Part shown: positions 48,301-61,250 of the stretch, piece by piece
How positions within the stretch are numbered: the stretch's first letter is position 1
Layout: each line of letters begins with the position of its first letter
NCBI GenBank assembly: GCA_019722365.1
Contig: JADFUC010001322.1
Coordinates: forward strand, 62,001-126,000
Length of the DNA: 64,000 nucleotides
Direction of reading: 5' to 3'
Origin: Lithospermum erythrorhizon
Lineage: Eukaryota; Streptophyta; Magnoliopsida; Boraginales; Boraginaceae
Program-made: the position numbers and the translations under genes
The notes under the pieces: model-generated
Told to the model about the DNA's origin: nothing
The model's database searches: none
Seen by the model: only the letters and a program-made list of their open reading frames with translations

Positions 48301-51300
48301 ATGGTTCTTATCTATTATTTATACATGCTTTAATTTTATTATTGAATAATTAGAGATTAGTGATATGACTTAGATGTATTTTGGAAGGAGATTAGTGATA
48401 TGACTTAGATGTATTTTTAGCCTGATTAATCTTTGTCTAAGATGAATGAATAGAGAGATTTCAACTTATTATTATTTAATATAAATATAATTGCGATCCA
48501 TATAATTGATTGAAAATTGGTCAGTCATAAATAAATATATACAACTTGTCGGCGCAGAGGTCACTGTGCGACAACAAGATAAGAATTATAATACGATTAT
48601 AACTGTTGATTAAAGTAAGCGTAAAGGAAACATTGTGGCGAAATTCAGTTGTGGAATTTGACCCATGTTCCGACTTTCGCATAGGGAAAAAGGGGATGGG
48701 CTTTCTTTTTTCTATGGGCTGTAATTTAGGGGTTGGAACTCTGTTGAGCCGCTGACTTAATTATTTCATAAGCTCATTCACTTTGGTTTGAGAAAACTAA
48801 GAAGAAAAACCTTCTCATAAGCCCTCTTTGTTCGGCCGCGTAGAGGAAAACTTGTCACAAATTAAACATTCACTTTGAGTATTTTAGTAAAATCAAAGGA
48901 AGGGTTTGATCCCGATCGTTAGTGCAGAATTTATTAGAAACAACCCTCTTTTGGTTATTTGAAGACTTCTCTAATCATATTCCATTGCAACTATAAGGTG
49001 TAAGATACGTAAAATATATATAATTGAATTATTATTTTTATAATCTGCTTAGTATTCACAGGTGGATGCGTATAAGATTTGATGTTATTTGAATCGTAAA
49101 ACCCTATGATAATTATCGAGCAGGTTCGAGCTTTATAATTAATTAATTATGCTATATATAAATTGTTGAGATTAGATTTTATATGTTTAAAATTACAATT
49201 TAATATTTGTTTGATTTCAATAGATTTGAAATATGTGATTAATTGAATAAAATATGATTAATCGTTAATCGAAAACTCATAATTTTTGTATAGTTAAATC
49301 AGAAATATTTTTTGGATATCTGAGAGAATGTTTTTAAATTTTCTAAATTAGCTTACGTATCTATGAAATATTTGAATTGATTGATTATACACTAAAATGC
49401 GATAATAGAGTTTCATTGTTAATCGTTAATTTGTATTTTTAGTATAGTTCAATTAGAAATATTTTTCTAGAATTTTGAGAATTTTTTAGGAATTTGACGA
49501 GTAAAATTATATATCAGTTTTGATTTTGAATCGATAAAAATTGACCCCGTCTGTCCAAGTGCGGAGCGATGCGGCGACTGACCACACTTGGTGAGATTAA
49601 GCGACTGCTAATCGCGAGGCAGACTGACGCTGGCGTACGCGGTCGATCACGTAATGCGGCAGCGTGGTAGCACCGTCGATGCAGGAGTTGACTGCAGTCG
49701 GCCAGTGAACTTAGTACTGGTTATTCGGTCGGCTTCGGGTTTGACCAACTACGACTTGAGCCAGCTGTCGGCAATCCGACCTTATAAATCTACCCAGGCC
49801 GGCAGGTCAGCAGCGATTTGGTGATTTCTTTCTAGATGTTAAGTGACCCAATTGTTTGCTTTCTTGGGCTTATCTAGTTTGGGCTCATCATTTGGATTAT
49901 AAATGGGCCAAATCAGATTTTGGCTCATGGCTTTGGGTTAGTCATTTTAGCTCTTTTTTTTACTTGGGCTCGAACTATTTTAATAGTTTATTAAGTCCAA
50001 TCATAATTTGGTTTTGAACCAAAATTTAACAATTGACTTAATTAATTATTTTGATAAATTTTATAATCCTAAAATTGATATTATTTATTTAAATTATTTT
50101 TTGAATATAATTAAAATAATAAGCCAGTGTTAGTAGATTTTATTTTGAATAAAAATTCTAATTAATTTATGATAAGAGACTTGATTCCTAAATGAGCTTT
50201 TATGCTCGATTTTTCTCAAATTGATATTTTGATATCAACTAAAATTATTTTGATTCAATTTTTATGTTGAAAATTATTTTGATCAATTAAATTTAACTAT
50301 TTTAATTGGTCCAATTTGATTGGAGGAAATTTTAATTAGTATTTTGAATATAATTGAAACTTAGATAATTATTTAACTTCATTCATAATTAATTTGATTA
50401 AACTAGTTTAATTAAAAGTTTAAATACAATTAAACTAAATTAATTTATTTTATATTAGAGATTTTAATTAAAATTAATAATGCAATTGATTCTCTTAATT
50501 AGAGACTTTGGGGTATTTGATAATTAAAGTTTGATGTACCGTATTATATTTAAATTAAATGGTGTAAAATTAATAAATAGTATTTTTTAAAAATACTAAT
50601 TGTTTAATATTAAATATTGATACACTTAAAATATGTTTTAAGTGATATGTTTGAATTGAATTGTTTATTCATATTGATGAATATTCAATTACATATATTT
50701 TAAATCTGTATTATTACTTATGTAACCCCGTTAATGCCATATATGTCTAGATGTAATCAAGAAGAGTTTATTTATTAAATGTATAGTGTATATTGTTATA
50801 TATTGATGGATGTTATGGGACTAGTGTTAGTTTTGTATTTATAAATACAATTAATTACTATTTAATTGTAAATGTAATTAATTAAAGATGGAGACCGCGG
50901 AGGAGCGGATGGGTTAGATTGAAATCCCAGTTTTTGTATCTTCTTTCGTAAATTCGTATACTTTGAATCCTTATGAGTTATATTTATTCTTATGATCGGT
51001 GTGTATGTATTTGCTTGATTGAATATATATTTTTGCATGATCATGAGTGTAAAACAAATATAACTAATCCAACCTAAAGTTAAGTAATATTGTCGCGCAT
51101 TATCTAAAAAAGTCGGGTAAAAGTCACTTGGGCTGGCGGACGTATTAATATGACATACGTTCGTCCTTGAGATGCTCTACAGATGATAGGATGGTTCGAG
51201 CAGGTGCCAAGTAAGACTTGGCTTACATTCTCCGATACGAAATGTTGCTCAGGTAGGTATTGGTTGCCAAAACGGTCGTGATGTCGGCGTCAGTTTGTGG

Positions 51301-52640
51301 ACAAAAGGATGTAATATAGTCACAGGATGAACTTTGCGGCATCAAGAGTTATGTTTGACATAATTAGTAAAGAATACTAACCTATGTGATTGGGATTTGA
51401 AGCGTTGCAGTGTTGCCGTTCAAATCTTAATTATATAGGAACTTGGTATACTATGTACGTTTCGTGGGATTATAAGTACAAGTATTTAATTCTATCATTG
51501 TGATTAGAATTCATGAGCCGTAAAGTTTTATATCATTGCATATATTATTGATAGGACCCTTTTTACCTATATTGTCTAACTATTCACCATATGAGCATTT
51601 AAATGTAAATTGTGCAGTGTGTAACGAGTTAAGGAGATAGTCACTTAATGTCTTACAAGTTGAGTTGAGAGCTTCAGTAATCTTATAATACCTGAAATAT
51701 GCGACATAGCAACCAAACTTACATTCAAATAATACATTTTCTAGACTTGATCTCATAAGGACAAACTTGTGAGCTTATGTTCAATAAAACAAGTTTATGA
51801 TTGAGATTTTGAATCTTAAATCAATTGCATATTATTTCATAGCCATCAAATATAATCCATATGAGACAGTTGTGATTTATGATCTCAGCTGAAAGTTGAT
51901 GATGCCAATAAGAGTATATATTACCTTGTGTCCATTATACAAGTCTTTTGAAGTTGGTAGTTTTTCATTTTATGAAAATAAAAAATATTGACCTTATGGT
52001 TCTTGCAACATATAAGAGATGAAGTCTTTTTCCTTTGTGTAATAACATAATAAGTTGTGATATTAAGTACACAGAGAACTAATACTTGAGATGAACGACC
52101 AGTTTCACTCCATTCAAACATAAGTAAAAGGGACTGTAAGTATACTTGAGAAATAGAAACTGAGGACTCTTAGAGTCTACTACCTTAAGTAAAATATTGT
52201 TTGAAGCTTAAACAGTTAAGCTACACCACTCGTGCAACTATCGATTTGACTTACATATTTTCGAAGTATGTACAACAAATAGAGTAGTAGCATTGAAAGA
52301 GATATAAGTGGTCGCAGTTATGGAAATCGTTTTCAAACTGTGATCACATTTTGCTTGAAATCTTTCATCAAGAATGAATTGATTCTTGAGCATTGCTCTT
52401 GAATTACCTAGTGATGAATAACTCAAACCGTTGAGCTATACATTCATGTGTTCCTTTTCTACAAACATATCTTATTAAGGAATGTAATTCAAAAACTATA
52501 ACGCTTCAAGAAGCTGGATATCGAGCAGTCTTGGGATACTCCTTAATATAGTGACCTTAGACCCGGACTTGGATATCCGCGTCTTAAGAAGATGGGTAGT
52601 CGCTCTAGTATTTAGAATTAGTAGGAGGGTTACAAATCTA

Positions 52641-55205
52641 TGTAATAACCCGTTACGAAAAAAATTTAATTTTCGATTCGTGGTGGGACCCAGGGATAGT
52701 ATAAATAATTTCGATGATGAGATTATTTCGTAAAATTTTTTAAACGAATCACATTTATAATTTAGTAGTGTTTGCTAGGGGAAAATTTTATCTTTGAAAT
52801 CGGGTTAAATTGGAGATTTAGGTCTGATAAGCGGAGAATTAACGAAACCGATCGGGACTCGAGTTTTAAAATATCTTGGCATCTTTATCTTCCATCGTAT
52901 GACAACACGTCATCTTCATTTTTTCTTGTTTTGGCGGGAATTTATCCCTCCCCCTTGGTTTGTTCATTTTCCATTTCTCTCTTGATTGTCATTTCAAACT
53001 TCAGCCGGTTGTAGAATATCTTTCTCCCGTCATTCTGCTTGAGGTTAAAGGTAGAAATTTGAGTAACATTCTTTGGGTTTGACATAGTTGACTTTTAGTT
53101 GACTTTTCGTAATTGAATTTTATGATAAATTTTAGTTGGTTATGGGTTACTGTGGCGTATATAAGTGATGAATTAGGATTTAGAGATGGGTTTGAGGGCC
53201 GTTATGGTCGAGTTGACTTTAGGTTTTGATTTGACTTTTTTATGTGGATATTTTTATAAGACTTTAAATGTGTAGGAGGTTATATTGGGACCTTATTATA
53301 GTTGTTGTGATATTCCGATTGGTTTAGCATTGATTAAAGAGGATGTGTTAAAGTGTTAATTCCAATTTAGTATAATTGATATTTGGAGTATAGGTTGTTA
53401 ATTATGAACACAACGATTAATTAAAATGACTTATAAGTTGATTGGTAATGATTAAGTAATAAGATGAAATTTTAGCAGAGGATCGATTGGGTTTATGCTT
53501 AGATGGGATTATAATTCGATAGTTTGCTCAGTCAGGTTAAACTGTTTTAGAGATAGTTCTCCCGAGAGTTAGTTATAGGTGCTTGATTATAATTTAAGGT
53601 GTTGTTTAGCGTTGATCGTGGAAAATAAATGATTACGCTTGATTGTCTTTAAAAGCGAAGGTTTTGCGGTAGCCTTCTTGAGAGGTGAGTACTTATCACA
53701 TGGTGTTAATTTAATTACTTACATGATTTGTGATATACGTGTTATTATTATTTATGATTATAGAATGATATACGTGTAATTGTTGTGTTATGTGATTGTG
53801 TTTTACGTAGGCGTTAAAGATTCTTTGGAGGTAAGTAACGGCTTGAACTCCCCAACTTATATTTTTTAGTGCAATGGCCTTGGCAACCTTATTATATTAT
53901 GTGGCACTTGTCGGCACTTTTGATATGTTTGTGGCCTTGTCGGCGATTGTGATTGATTCTGTGGGATGTTTAGCTTTGTCTTTGTATCATTTGGGAGTAA
54001 GTAGTTGTTTGGGTTATCGTGAGTTTGAGGCCTTAATTATCGGGGGTGACCTACGAGTTGGGATTACCCCGGGGGATTAGGTGACTCGCTTCACTTGCGG
54101 GATATGTGACACTTATTGGCGCATACTTAGTGTATAAGTGCGGTATGCACTTATACTTAGTGTATAAGTGCGGTGTGCTTATCTTGAGTGTATAAGTCTT
54201 GGTGTTCACTATCTTTGTGTGTATAAGTGCGGGCGTGCACTTATCTTTGTGTATAAGTCTTGGCGTGCCTTATCTTGTGTGTATAAGTGCGGTGTGCCTT
54301 ATACTTAGTGTATAAAATGATTGTGCACTTTATTGCTTAGTGTATGAGTGCGGTTTGGCCTTATCTTTGCGGTATAAGTGCGGGGAGTGATTCGATTAGT
54401 CCCGTTCACTTAACGGGTAGGCAGTTGAGCATATGCGCGTTAGAGGTTGATATCTTGGTGGGGTTATGAGAGATAGGAGGTTTTATGACTAGAGTTTAAT
54501 TGTTGTTAGTCTCTTGATGTCTTTCTAGAATTGTGTGTTCTTAAAACCTCACATGATATCTCACGTAGTATTATGTATGAGACTTTCTTTGGGATTATGA
54601 GGTGTGACCTGATTAGATAATCCTGGATATATGTATATTTCATTCATGTGTGGCTATCATTATATTTACTGTCTCGTTCCGTATGGTGAGTTACCGCCGC
54701 ATGTTAAGTTTCATTAAGCCATTCTTCCCACTTTTAGCGTTAGGCGGCATTCGTTTGTGCGGGTTGGCCAGGCTGATTGAGCGAAGGTTGTTTGAGAGTT
54801 TTGTTCAGTGGCTAGGTGAGCGTCGAGGTGGCGAGAGGATCTCCCCACGGTCCCGATTTTGATGTGTTGTCAATTGTTTTTATTGTATTTCCACTTTTGA
54901 AACTTTAGCCTTGTTGCGTTTGTTGTCGTTTGTATTCGGATCATTATGTATCATCTTTTGTAGCACTTGCGGCGTTACTTTATTTTGGGATATATTTATT
55001 GTATATATTTATGGGTTGGTCGTTTCGATGTCGGTGATGGATTATAAATTTTAAAAAGCTTGTTTTGATTTGGGAAACTTAATTGTGATCACATTTTGGA
55101 TGAAACGAGCTGTGTTTTTTAAATTGAGTCGTCCATCGGTTTGGTGACTACGGTGTTCAGTTTAATATTTCTACTTTCAGGCGTGGGCTGGGCGAATAGA
55201 TTACA
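52641..55205 (+). mobile_element. Long solo LTR, copy C, nested in a copia element
   Basis: It starts TGTAATAACCCGTTACG, has a TATA-like GGATAGTATAAATAATTTC (about 52696), GTTGACTTTTAGTTGACTTT, AAGACTTTAAATGTGTAGG, the hairpin minisatellite and a GGTGACTACGGTG block, and ends GGGCGAATAGATTACA. The flanks ATCTA (52636-52640) and ATCTT (55205-55209) are a near-match for a target duplication. Its minus-strand relatives are at 2885-6448 and 9421-11885. It is probably Ty3/gypsy, inferred from length and TGTAA termini. Confidence 0.7.
54119..54385 (+). repeat. Hairpin-forming minisatellite, about 8 units of 33 bp, in LTR copy C
   Basis: The unit is GTATAAGTGCGGTGTGCACT followed by TATACTTAGT. The clearest unit (54143-54169) has a perfect 10-base stem, GCACTTATAC / GTATAAGTGC, around TTAGT. 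Other units vary (CTTATCTTTGTGTATAAG, CCTTATACTTAGTGTATAA) but keep the CTTAT..ATAAG pairing. It is homologous to the array at 4368-4735 on the opposite strand. Confidence 0.85.
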
Positions 55206-57640
55206 TCTTAGTTGGTAAATATATTGTCATGACAAGTGCGTATCAAATTAAGATAGTTACCGTCGATTCATAATAATGGAACCGTCCGTCGTTATAAAGG
55301 TATCGAATTGATGAAAGTATAAATCATCTAAGGGATAGATGCTGCAAGATGACTCTTTATGCGATGTAGTGACATGTATATAGAGAATGTATTGAACCGG
55401 TTCAAGTACATAAGCAAGCTTTTCTAGTTAAACATTTAAGTGCAAGCTTACGTATCTGATTGTCCTTAACTAGTACATGAATGAATGAACTTCTATGCAT
55501 GATTTTTTAAGAAATGTTTGATATGAAATACAAATGTTCATGAAAGAAATCTAGGACTTTGACCATATCTATTTCATAAGTTTTCCTTTTAGTTATAAGA
55601 TATTAGAGAATGGATGTTCTAAATGTGTTCGTGAATGGATACTTGAAATGCATTACAATCATGAGCAAGAAATATTCCTAACTAATGATCCTTCAAGGAT
55701 AGGTACTTGATATTTATGTGGTGCACTCACGTCTTAAAAACTAGATTAAATGGAAACTAATACTCTACTAATATTCAAGTTGTGAACTTGAGATATTTGA
55801 GTATAAAAGGAATAAAAGTCTTCCTTGGAGAAAGAAGATGAACTAAGAGTTCAAAAGGTCAGTGTGAGCTTAACAACACAGATCATTGTATATATGTGAT
55901 ATACAAGTTAATAAGGAAAATTACCGTACCATATATGAGTTGCCGATAGTATGGTGTGGCCCCATTTACCTTAGTAAAGGAGATTTGTATCACCATTATA
56001 CGATATGGATTAAGCTCGATATAAACAGCTATATATGATAAATGTTAAGGAGTTTAAAAGTGAATAAACTTAGACAAATTCTGTTTGAACTTGACATCTG
56101 TGAGTATCTTCTCCTTAGATCTCATATAGAATGTATATTGCTTATTACTAAAACAAAATTCTCTGAGAAGTCATAAGATTTTTCAAGTAGCGAAGAATAG
56201 AGGTAATAATGAAATTATTAGGTTAGTTCTAGAGATCAATTATTGACCCTTCTATAATTTTTAGTTATCGAACTAAATGAACTTTGTGCGTAACTGTGGA
56301 ATTTATTCCATAAGGTCTGTAGTTGAATACAACCAAGATTCTACTTGTCAGGGGTAATATAAATTTGTGAATCTTGATGTTTGATTCATAACGATAAAGA
56401 GTTTGGTATTTGAAGATAGCATAATGATATGAAAATAATTGACTAGTATATAGATATATGTCCATGACTTAAAATTTGAGGAAGAAGCGTGGGTGATCAT
56501 GTTAGAACATGATAACCTTTGGAAGTGTAAAAACATCATATGTACCTTGATAATTTTAGCCATTAACACGGCTACATCGTAAATGTTTTGGTATATGAAT
56601 AAGATCAATCTTGAGAAAAATGGTTAAAAAATGATGACCATATAAATGCTTTGTTTACATGTCTTGATGGACCTAAATGTATGCGAAGCTTTGAAGGTCG
56701 ATTCTGGGACTTAAAAATTGCGTCACTTGGTTGTTATTTATTGTGTAATTAAAATACATGATTGATCAAACAAAAGAAAAGGAGCAGGGACAATCCATGA
56801 TTCGGTTTGAGAAGTTCATTTATTTTCTTAGTAAACTTGTTTGAATATCGACTTCTTATTCAAACACAAGTTTGATCCTTGTTATTGAACAATAATCTTT
56901 TTTGTTATTATTATAATAACAAATGGATTTTATTAACGTCTAAGTTTCTCACAGAGAGGTCTTCGTATATGTGATACGAGACAAGAGATCAATTATCGAG
57001 CCTAGAGAACTATGAAATTGCTAGATTCTTAGTCGGTGATCAATAGTTGGAATCAAACACCAAGCGAGTAGTATGTGTTGGTTGTTTGATCGTGTTTCTT
57101 TGGATCGGAAGAGAATTGTGATCATCAACTCTAATCAATCGCATGGATATGCGTGTCAAAATAGTGTTCAAATGAAATCTTGGACTTAGTCATGAGAACT
57201 TAGAAGATAGTATATACATTACAAAGTAGATTCTTAGAGAACTTATGTTTAAATGATGATTCTGTAGACTGCGTAGCGGTGTTTCAGCTTTATGGGAGTA
57301 ATGTACTTTTACTATAATCAGCGCCTGCATGAGAGGACTATAGCGGCATCGATTGGGTATACCAACCAAGGGTAATTCTTGAGAAATAGTTGTACATTAG
57401 ATAGGATTAATATGAGCGGATATAACAGTTAGATTCGGCATCTTGGAGAATTAAGGGTGATTATGATCGTCTCGGTATTGTCTTGGAATCGTTATTCATT
57501 ACAACCAAGAAAAAACGGGTACAGAGTTTGGTGACATAAATCTTACCCAAAAAGCTTATTGTTAGAATTGGGTTAGAGGAATCGTTCCGCAGTGTCGGTT
57601 CACAAATGTCGGTTAAGTAATCTTCCAAGGAAAGTGGGAT
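55206..57640 (+). pseudogene. Copia pol remnant (RT and RNase H side)
   Basis: This is the 3' part of the decayed copia element. RT words survive near 55610-55660; later words (around 55930, near 56950-57060 and 57390-57600) lie in the places expected for the RT end and RNase H but are too damaged for certainty. Stops occur in all frames. It ends in the polypurine tract before the LTR at 57641. Confidence 0.5.
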
Positions 57641-58441
57641 TGTTGAAATATGAAATGTCAATCCTCATAAATATACATGTTGAACAATTTGATTATACAA
57701 CGAGATTTACTCATTTAAAAAGTAGCAAGTTAGGATATATGTTGATTGTTCGACAATTGGCATATTAAGGATTAACTCGCGTTGACATTAGGGGTTATGA
57801 TGGTTTACTGGGGTCCTCTGCATAATCCATAGTATCTGATGTTCGGTTAACATGTACTTTTTCAATTAGGCCCTAAGAGGTCCCATGGCGCAACAACAAG
57901 ATCAAACTATAATACAATGATAACTTTCTAGGTTAAGTGGCATGCGGGAAATATTGGAAGCGAAATTCAATGGGTAGATTTCTGACCCCCATATTACATT
58001 TCACATAGGGAAAATGGGGATGGGCTTTTGCTTTTTCTATGGACCTAATTTAGGGTTTGAAACTCTATTTAAAGGCTACCAACTTAATTATTTTATAAGC
58101 TCATTCACTTTTTTTTAACCAAAAACAAAAACCACTTACTCCTCACTGCCCCTCTTGTTCGTACCGTAAAGGAAGAAAAACCTTGTCCTAAATTCTTTTA
58201 TTCACTTTAATTGTTCTAGTAAAACCGAAGGAATGGTTTGATCAATCGTTGGTGTGGACTATTCTTATAGACAACCTAATTTGGTTGTTTGAAGACTTCT
58301 CTGATCATATTCCGCTGGAACCACAAGGTGTAAGGTATATAAAATATATCTCATTGAATTATTATTTTTGTAATCTCATAGTATTCATGGAATTCGGATC
58401 TGTATAAGATTTGATGTTCTTTGAATTCGTAAAACCCAACA
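57641..58441 (+). mobile_element. Copia 3' LTR
   Basis: TGTTGAAATATG to AAACCCAACA, 801 bp. It shares GGGGATGGGCTTT, TCTATGGRC(C)T(A)TAATTTAGGG and ATTTTATAAGCTCATTCACTTT with the 5' LTR at 48.6-48.8 kb. The divergence is high, so insertion is old. Confidence 0.7.
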
Positions 58442-58639
58442 TCATTAGTACAACTTTTTATAAATATTACATTCCAAATATACACACTGGTATCTTACCA
58501 TAGTATTATGTAATACCAATCTACAGAATAGTCCAAATAGTGGTATCCAACAAGGTGTATTTTTTTAGTGTCACCTTTGTATTAAATAATGCAATCTACC
58601 CCGTAGGTAGTATCCAAATATACGCACTAGTATCTTCTT

Positions 58640-59632
58640 TGTAATAACCACGTTCGGTTAAATTCGATAATAATATTAATTCGTAAATTTATTTGATCCG
58701 AATTACATTTATGATTTAATAGTAGTAGCGAGAGTTTAATTCGAAATAAAATCTATCGTTAAAGTCGGTTGATAACTTCGATTCATTTAAGTAGGCACAA
58801 ACTCCTACGTGGCTTTCTAAAAACTTAAGAGCTAAGTTTCTAATTTCATCCATTGAGCTGTAACCACAACACAAAAGATCTTCTCCTCTTCTTGAAGTGT
58901 TTCGGCCGAGACCCCATTGGCAACCAATCAATAAATTTTTCTTAGTTTCATCAACTTTTTTGTTGATTGTTAAGATCCTCGAGTTAGTTACGAAGGCTTT
59001 CCGTCGTCTTTTCCTCTGAATTTGAGGTATGAGTTGGAGTTTGAGTTGATTTTAAATGTTTGACTTTTAGTATAAATTGAATTTAATTGTGTTTCTAAGT
59101 TTGTTATGGGTAGTATGATGTATATAAGTGGTTAATTCATGAGTTAAGATGTTGTTTGAGGATTTTGGTGATAGGTTGACTTTTTCTAGGTTAGTTGACT
59201 TTTATTGTTGATTTTTTTATAAGACTTTAAATGTGTAGGGGGTTAATTTGGGACCTTATTGTAGTTGTTGTAAGGTTAGAATTGTGATTTATAATCGATT
59301 AGAGGGGTTAGGTTGAGAAAGTGTGATTTGTAAGTTGAGTTGTAATTGAGATTTTGGAGTATAGGTTGTTAATTATGGACTTGAGGGTTAAATAGGATGA
59401 CTTATAAGTTGATTTGAAATGTTAAAGTGATAAGGTGGAAATTCTAGAGGGGGTGATTGGGTTGTGTCCGACGGGGTTGTTATTCGTTGTTTTATTAAAT
59501 CGTTTTAGACGTTTAGCCCGTCGTTCCACTTAGAGTTGGTAATGTATCTTCTAGAATACAAGTATAGTAGTAGGTTTTGATTGTACTTTTTGGGTGTTTT
59601 GTTAGGCGTTGATCGTGGAAAGGGGCAGTTAG
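58640..59632 (+). mobile_element. Long LTR, copy D (truncated)
   Basis: It starts TGTAATAACCACGTTCGG and follows copy C through GACTTTTAGT, TATATAAGTGGTTAATTCATGA, AAGACTTTAAATGTGTAGG, GGGACCTTATTGTAGTTGTTG and AGGCGTTGATCGTGGAAA, where similarity stops near 59632. The part with the minisatellite is missing. Confidence 0.65.
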
Positions 59633-59689
59633 AAGAAAATTACTATGGATATAGGAGTATAAATACAAATCCATAGTTCGGGGATCTTT

Positions 59690-61250
59690 AAAGTGCATAC
59701 TACATTATTGATACAAAACATATAATTAAATATGAGCAGGAGAACACGATGCGGCGGAGTAAATTCCACCAAAATCCGCGCATTGAATTCTGGCGTGATT
59801 TGACTTCCGCCTCAGCTCCTTGTTGTAATATCCAATAAACGTCTCTAGTTAGTCAGCGCGGGGGGTTGAATCAAGAACTAATCTATGCTAGTAAGCAAGG
59901 ATGAACAAAACGGAAAAACTTCCCAAAATTCTTGGGAGAATTTCGGCGAAACTCTGCAGGTTTTGGTGAAAAAGTTTTTACAAAAACTTATGATGAAAAA
60001 CCCCTAAAGTTTCTTTATAGGGCTAGGATTTAAAAACAGCCCGAAAAGCAACCAGTTAAGTATTAGCTTGACTCGTTAACTACATTAGTTCGTTAAGACA
60101 CTAATGAGTTCTTCAATGAGTTGAGCAATTTAATTAACCCAACTAAATAGTAATGAGTCAATATCAATAATCTTTGAGTTATTGATAAATACTAAAATTA
60201 CTTTCGAGCAAATTAAATAGCTATTTAATTGATTACATTATTCGGTCGATACACATAAAATGTAGAACCGCATATTGAGAAATACATTTATGATTATAGG
60301 ATTCTCTTTAATTTCATACATGAAATATAACTTCAGCGTCCTTTGTGTATTGTGGCCCAGGCTCGGATAATAGTAAAGTTCTATAATAATAATAATTGAC
60401 CCGATTACTACTATTATTATAACGATTAATGAGTAAAGATCTATGATAAACTCGTAACCCCTTAAATTATCATGAGAACCCCTTTAGTAATATACAATTA
60501 CTAAGTTGAACCATGATTCGATAATCGCGTTTAGCAATGGTAAATGAATTGATACGATTGTCATGACGGGCATAATCAATGGAATCGATTCATTGATTTC
60601 AACGCTCCAACACATACTTGGGCGGTGTCGTCTGATTCCTTTATCACGCGATCTACAGTCATAGAATTTAACCATAGAAGTGTGTCATAAACGCCGCTCA
60701 CTTTCTTTACTCGAGTATGAGCGAATAAGCGTTTATGGCGTCCACATAAATAATCGGTACCAAGCTGTGTGAGAAGCGCGAGATCTTGTAGCTATGCTCA
60801 GACGGACAAATCCACCACGATATGCTCCGGCATCTATCATTTACACTCCGCTGTGTGACTGACATATCTTAGTTATAATCCCGCTTAAAGGCGGGCGTTT
60901 GTGGTCATAGTCAAAGAAATACCAGGCTTGTATAACACAGAGATAGTCATATATCGTAGGTCTAAGTGCCGAACCTAAAATTCTAAACAAATGTCATAGG
61001 ACACGAGATATCACATATCTTATGAATTCGTTTCGGTCATCACGAGCTCCCGGTCGCGGACCGACAGCCAGGTATTGATCAGTCACAGAGACTGCGTGAT
61101 CAATCTTGATCATCTAATCAAAACACCGTATTAGTCATATGATCTTTATGCATACAACTATCGGCATCGACAGGCACTTTTAGGTATCTATGTTTAGGCT
61201 TGAAGAGGTGTAATTAGGTTCGTATTACCTCTCACAGAAAACATATATAA
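59690..61250 (-). mobile_element. Probable 3' LTR and flank of the minus-strand copia element
   Basis: It follows the RNase H end of the adjacent copia pol on the minus strand and has no coding sequence. Its size (about 1.5 kb) would suit the long-LTR copia lineages. LTR ends could not be placed and the left LTR partner would lie outside the window, so this is inference from position. Confidence 0.35.

Larger units (their letters stand above)
48350..58441 (+). mobile_element. Decayed copia element with nested solo LTR
   Basis: The 5' LTR (about 48350-49106, weak at its start) is followed by a primer-site-like ATTATCGAGCAGGTTCGAGC. The 3' LTR is 57641-58441, preceded by the polypurine tract AAGGAAAGTGGGA. 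Internal coding sequence is heavily decayed. The clearest trace is the RT segment near 55610-55660 (MDVLNVFVNGYLKMHYNHEQ, matching copia MDVKTAFLNGYLEE). The region 50.7-52.6 kb should hold gag but nothing is recognisable. The long LTR at 52641-55205 is inserted inside. A perfect 35-bp direct duplication sits at 48352-48421 in the 5' LTR. Confidence 0.65.

Noticed and set aside
53874..54862. Open frames in the long LTR at 53.9-54.9 kb as genes
   Set aside because: They overlap the LTR and its minisatellite, and are not kept in the related copies A, B and D.
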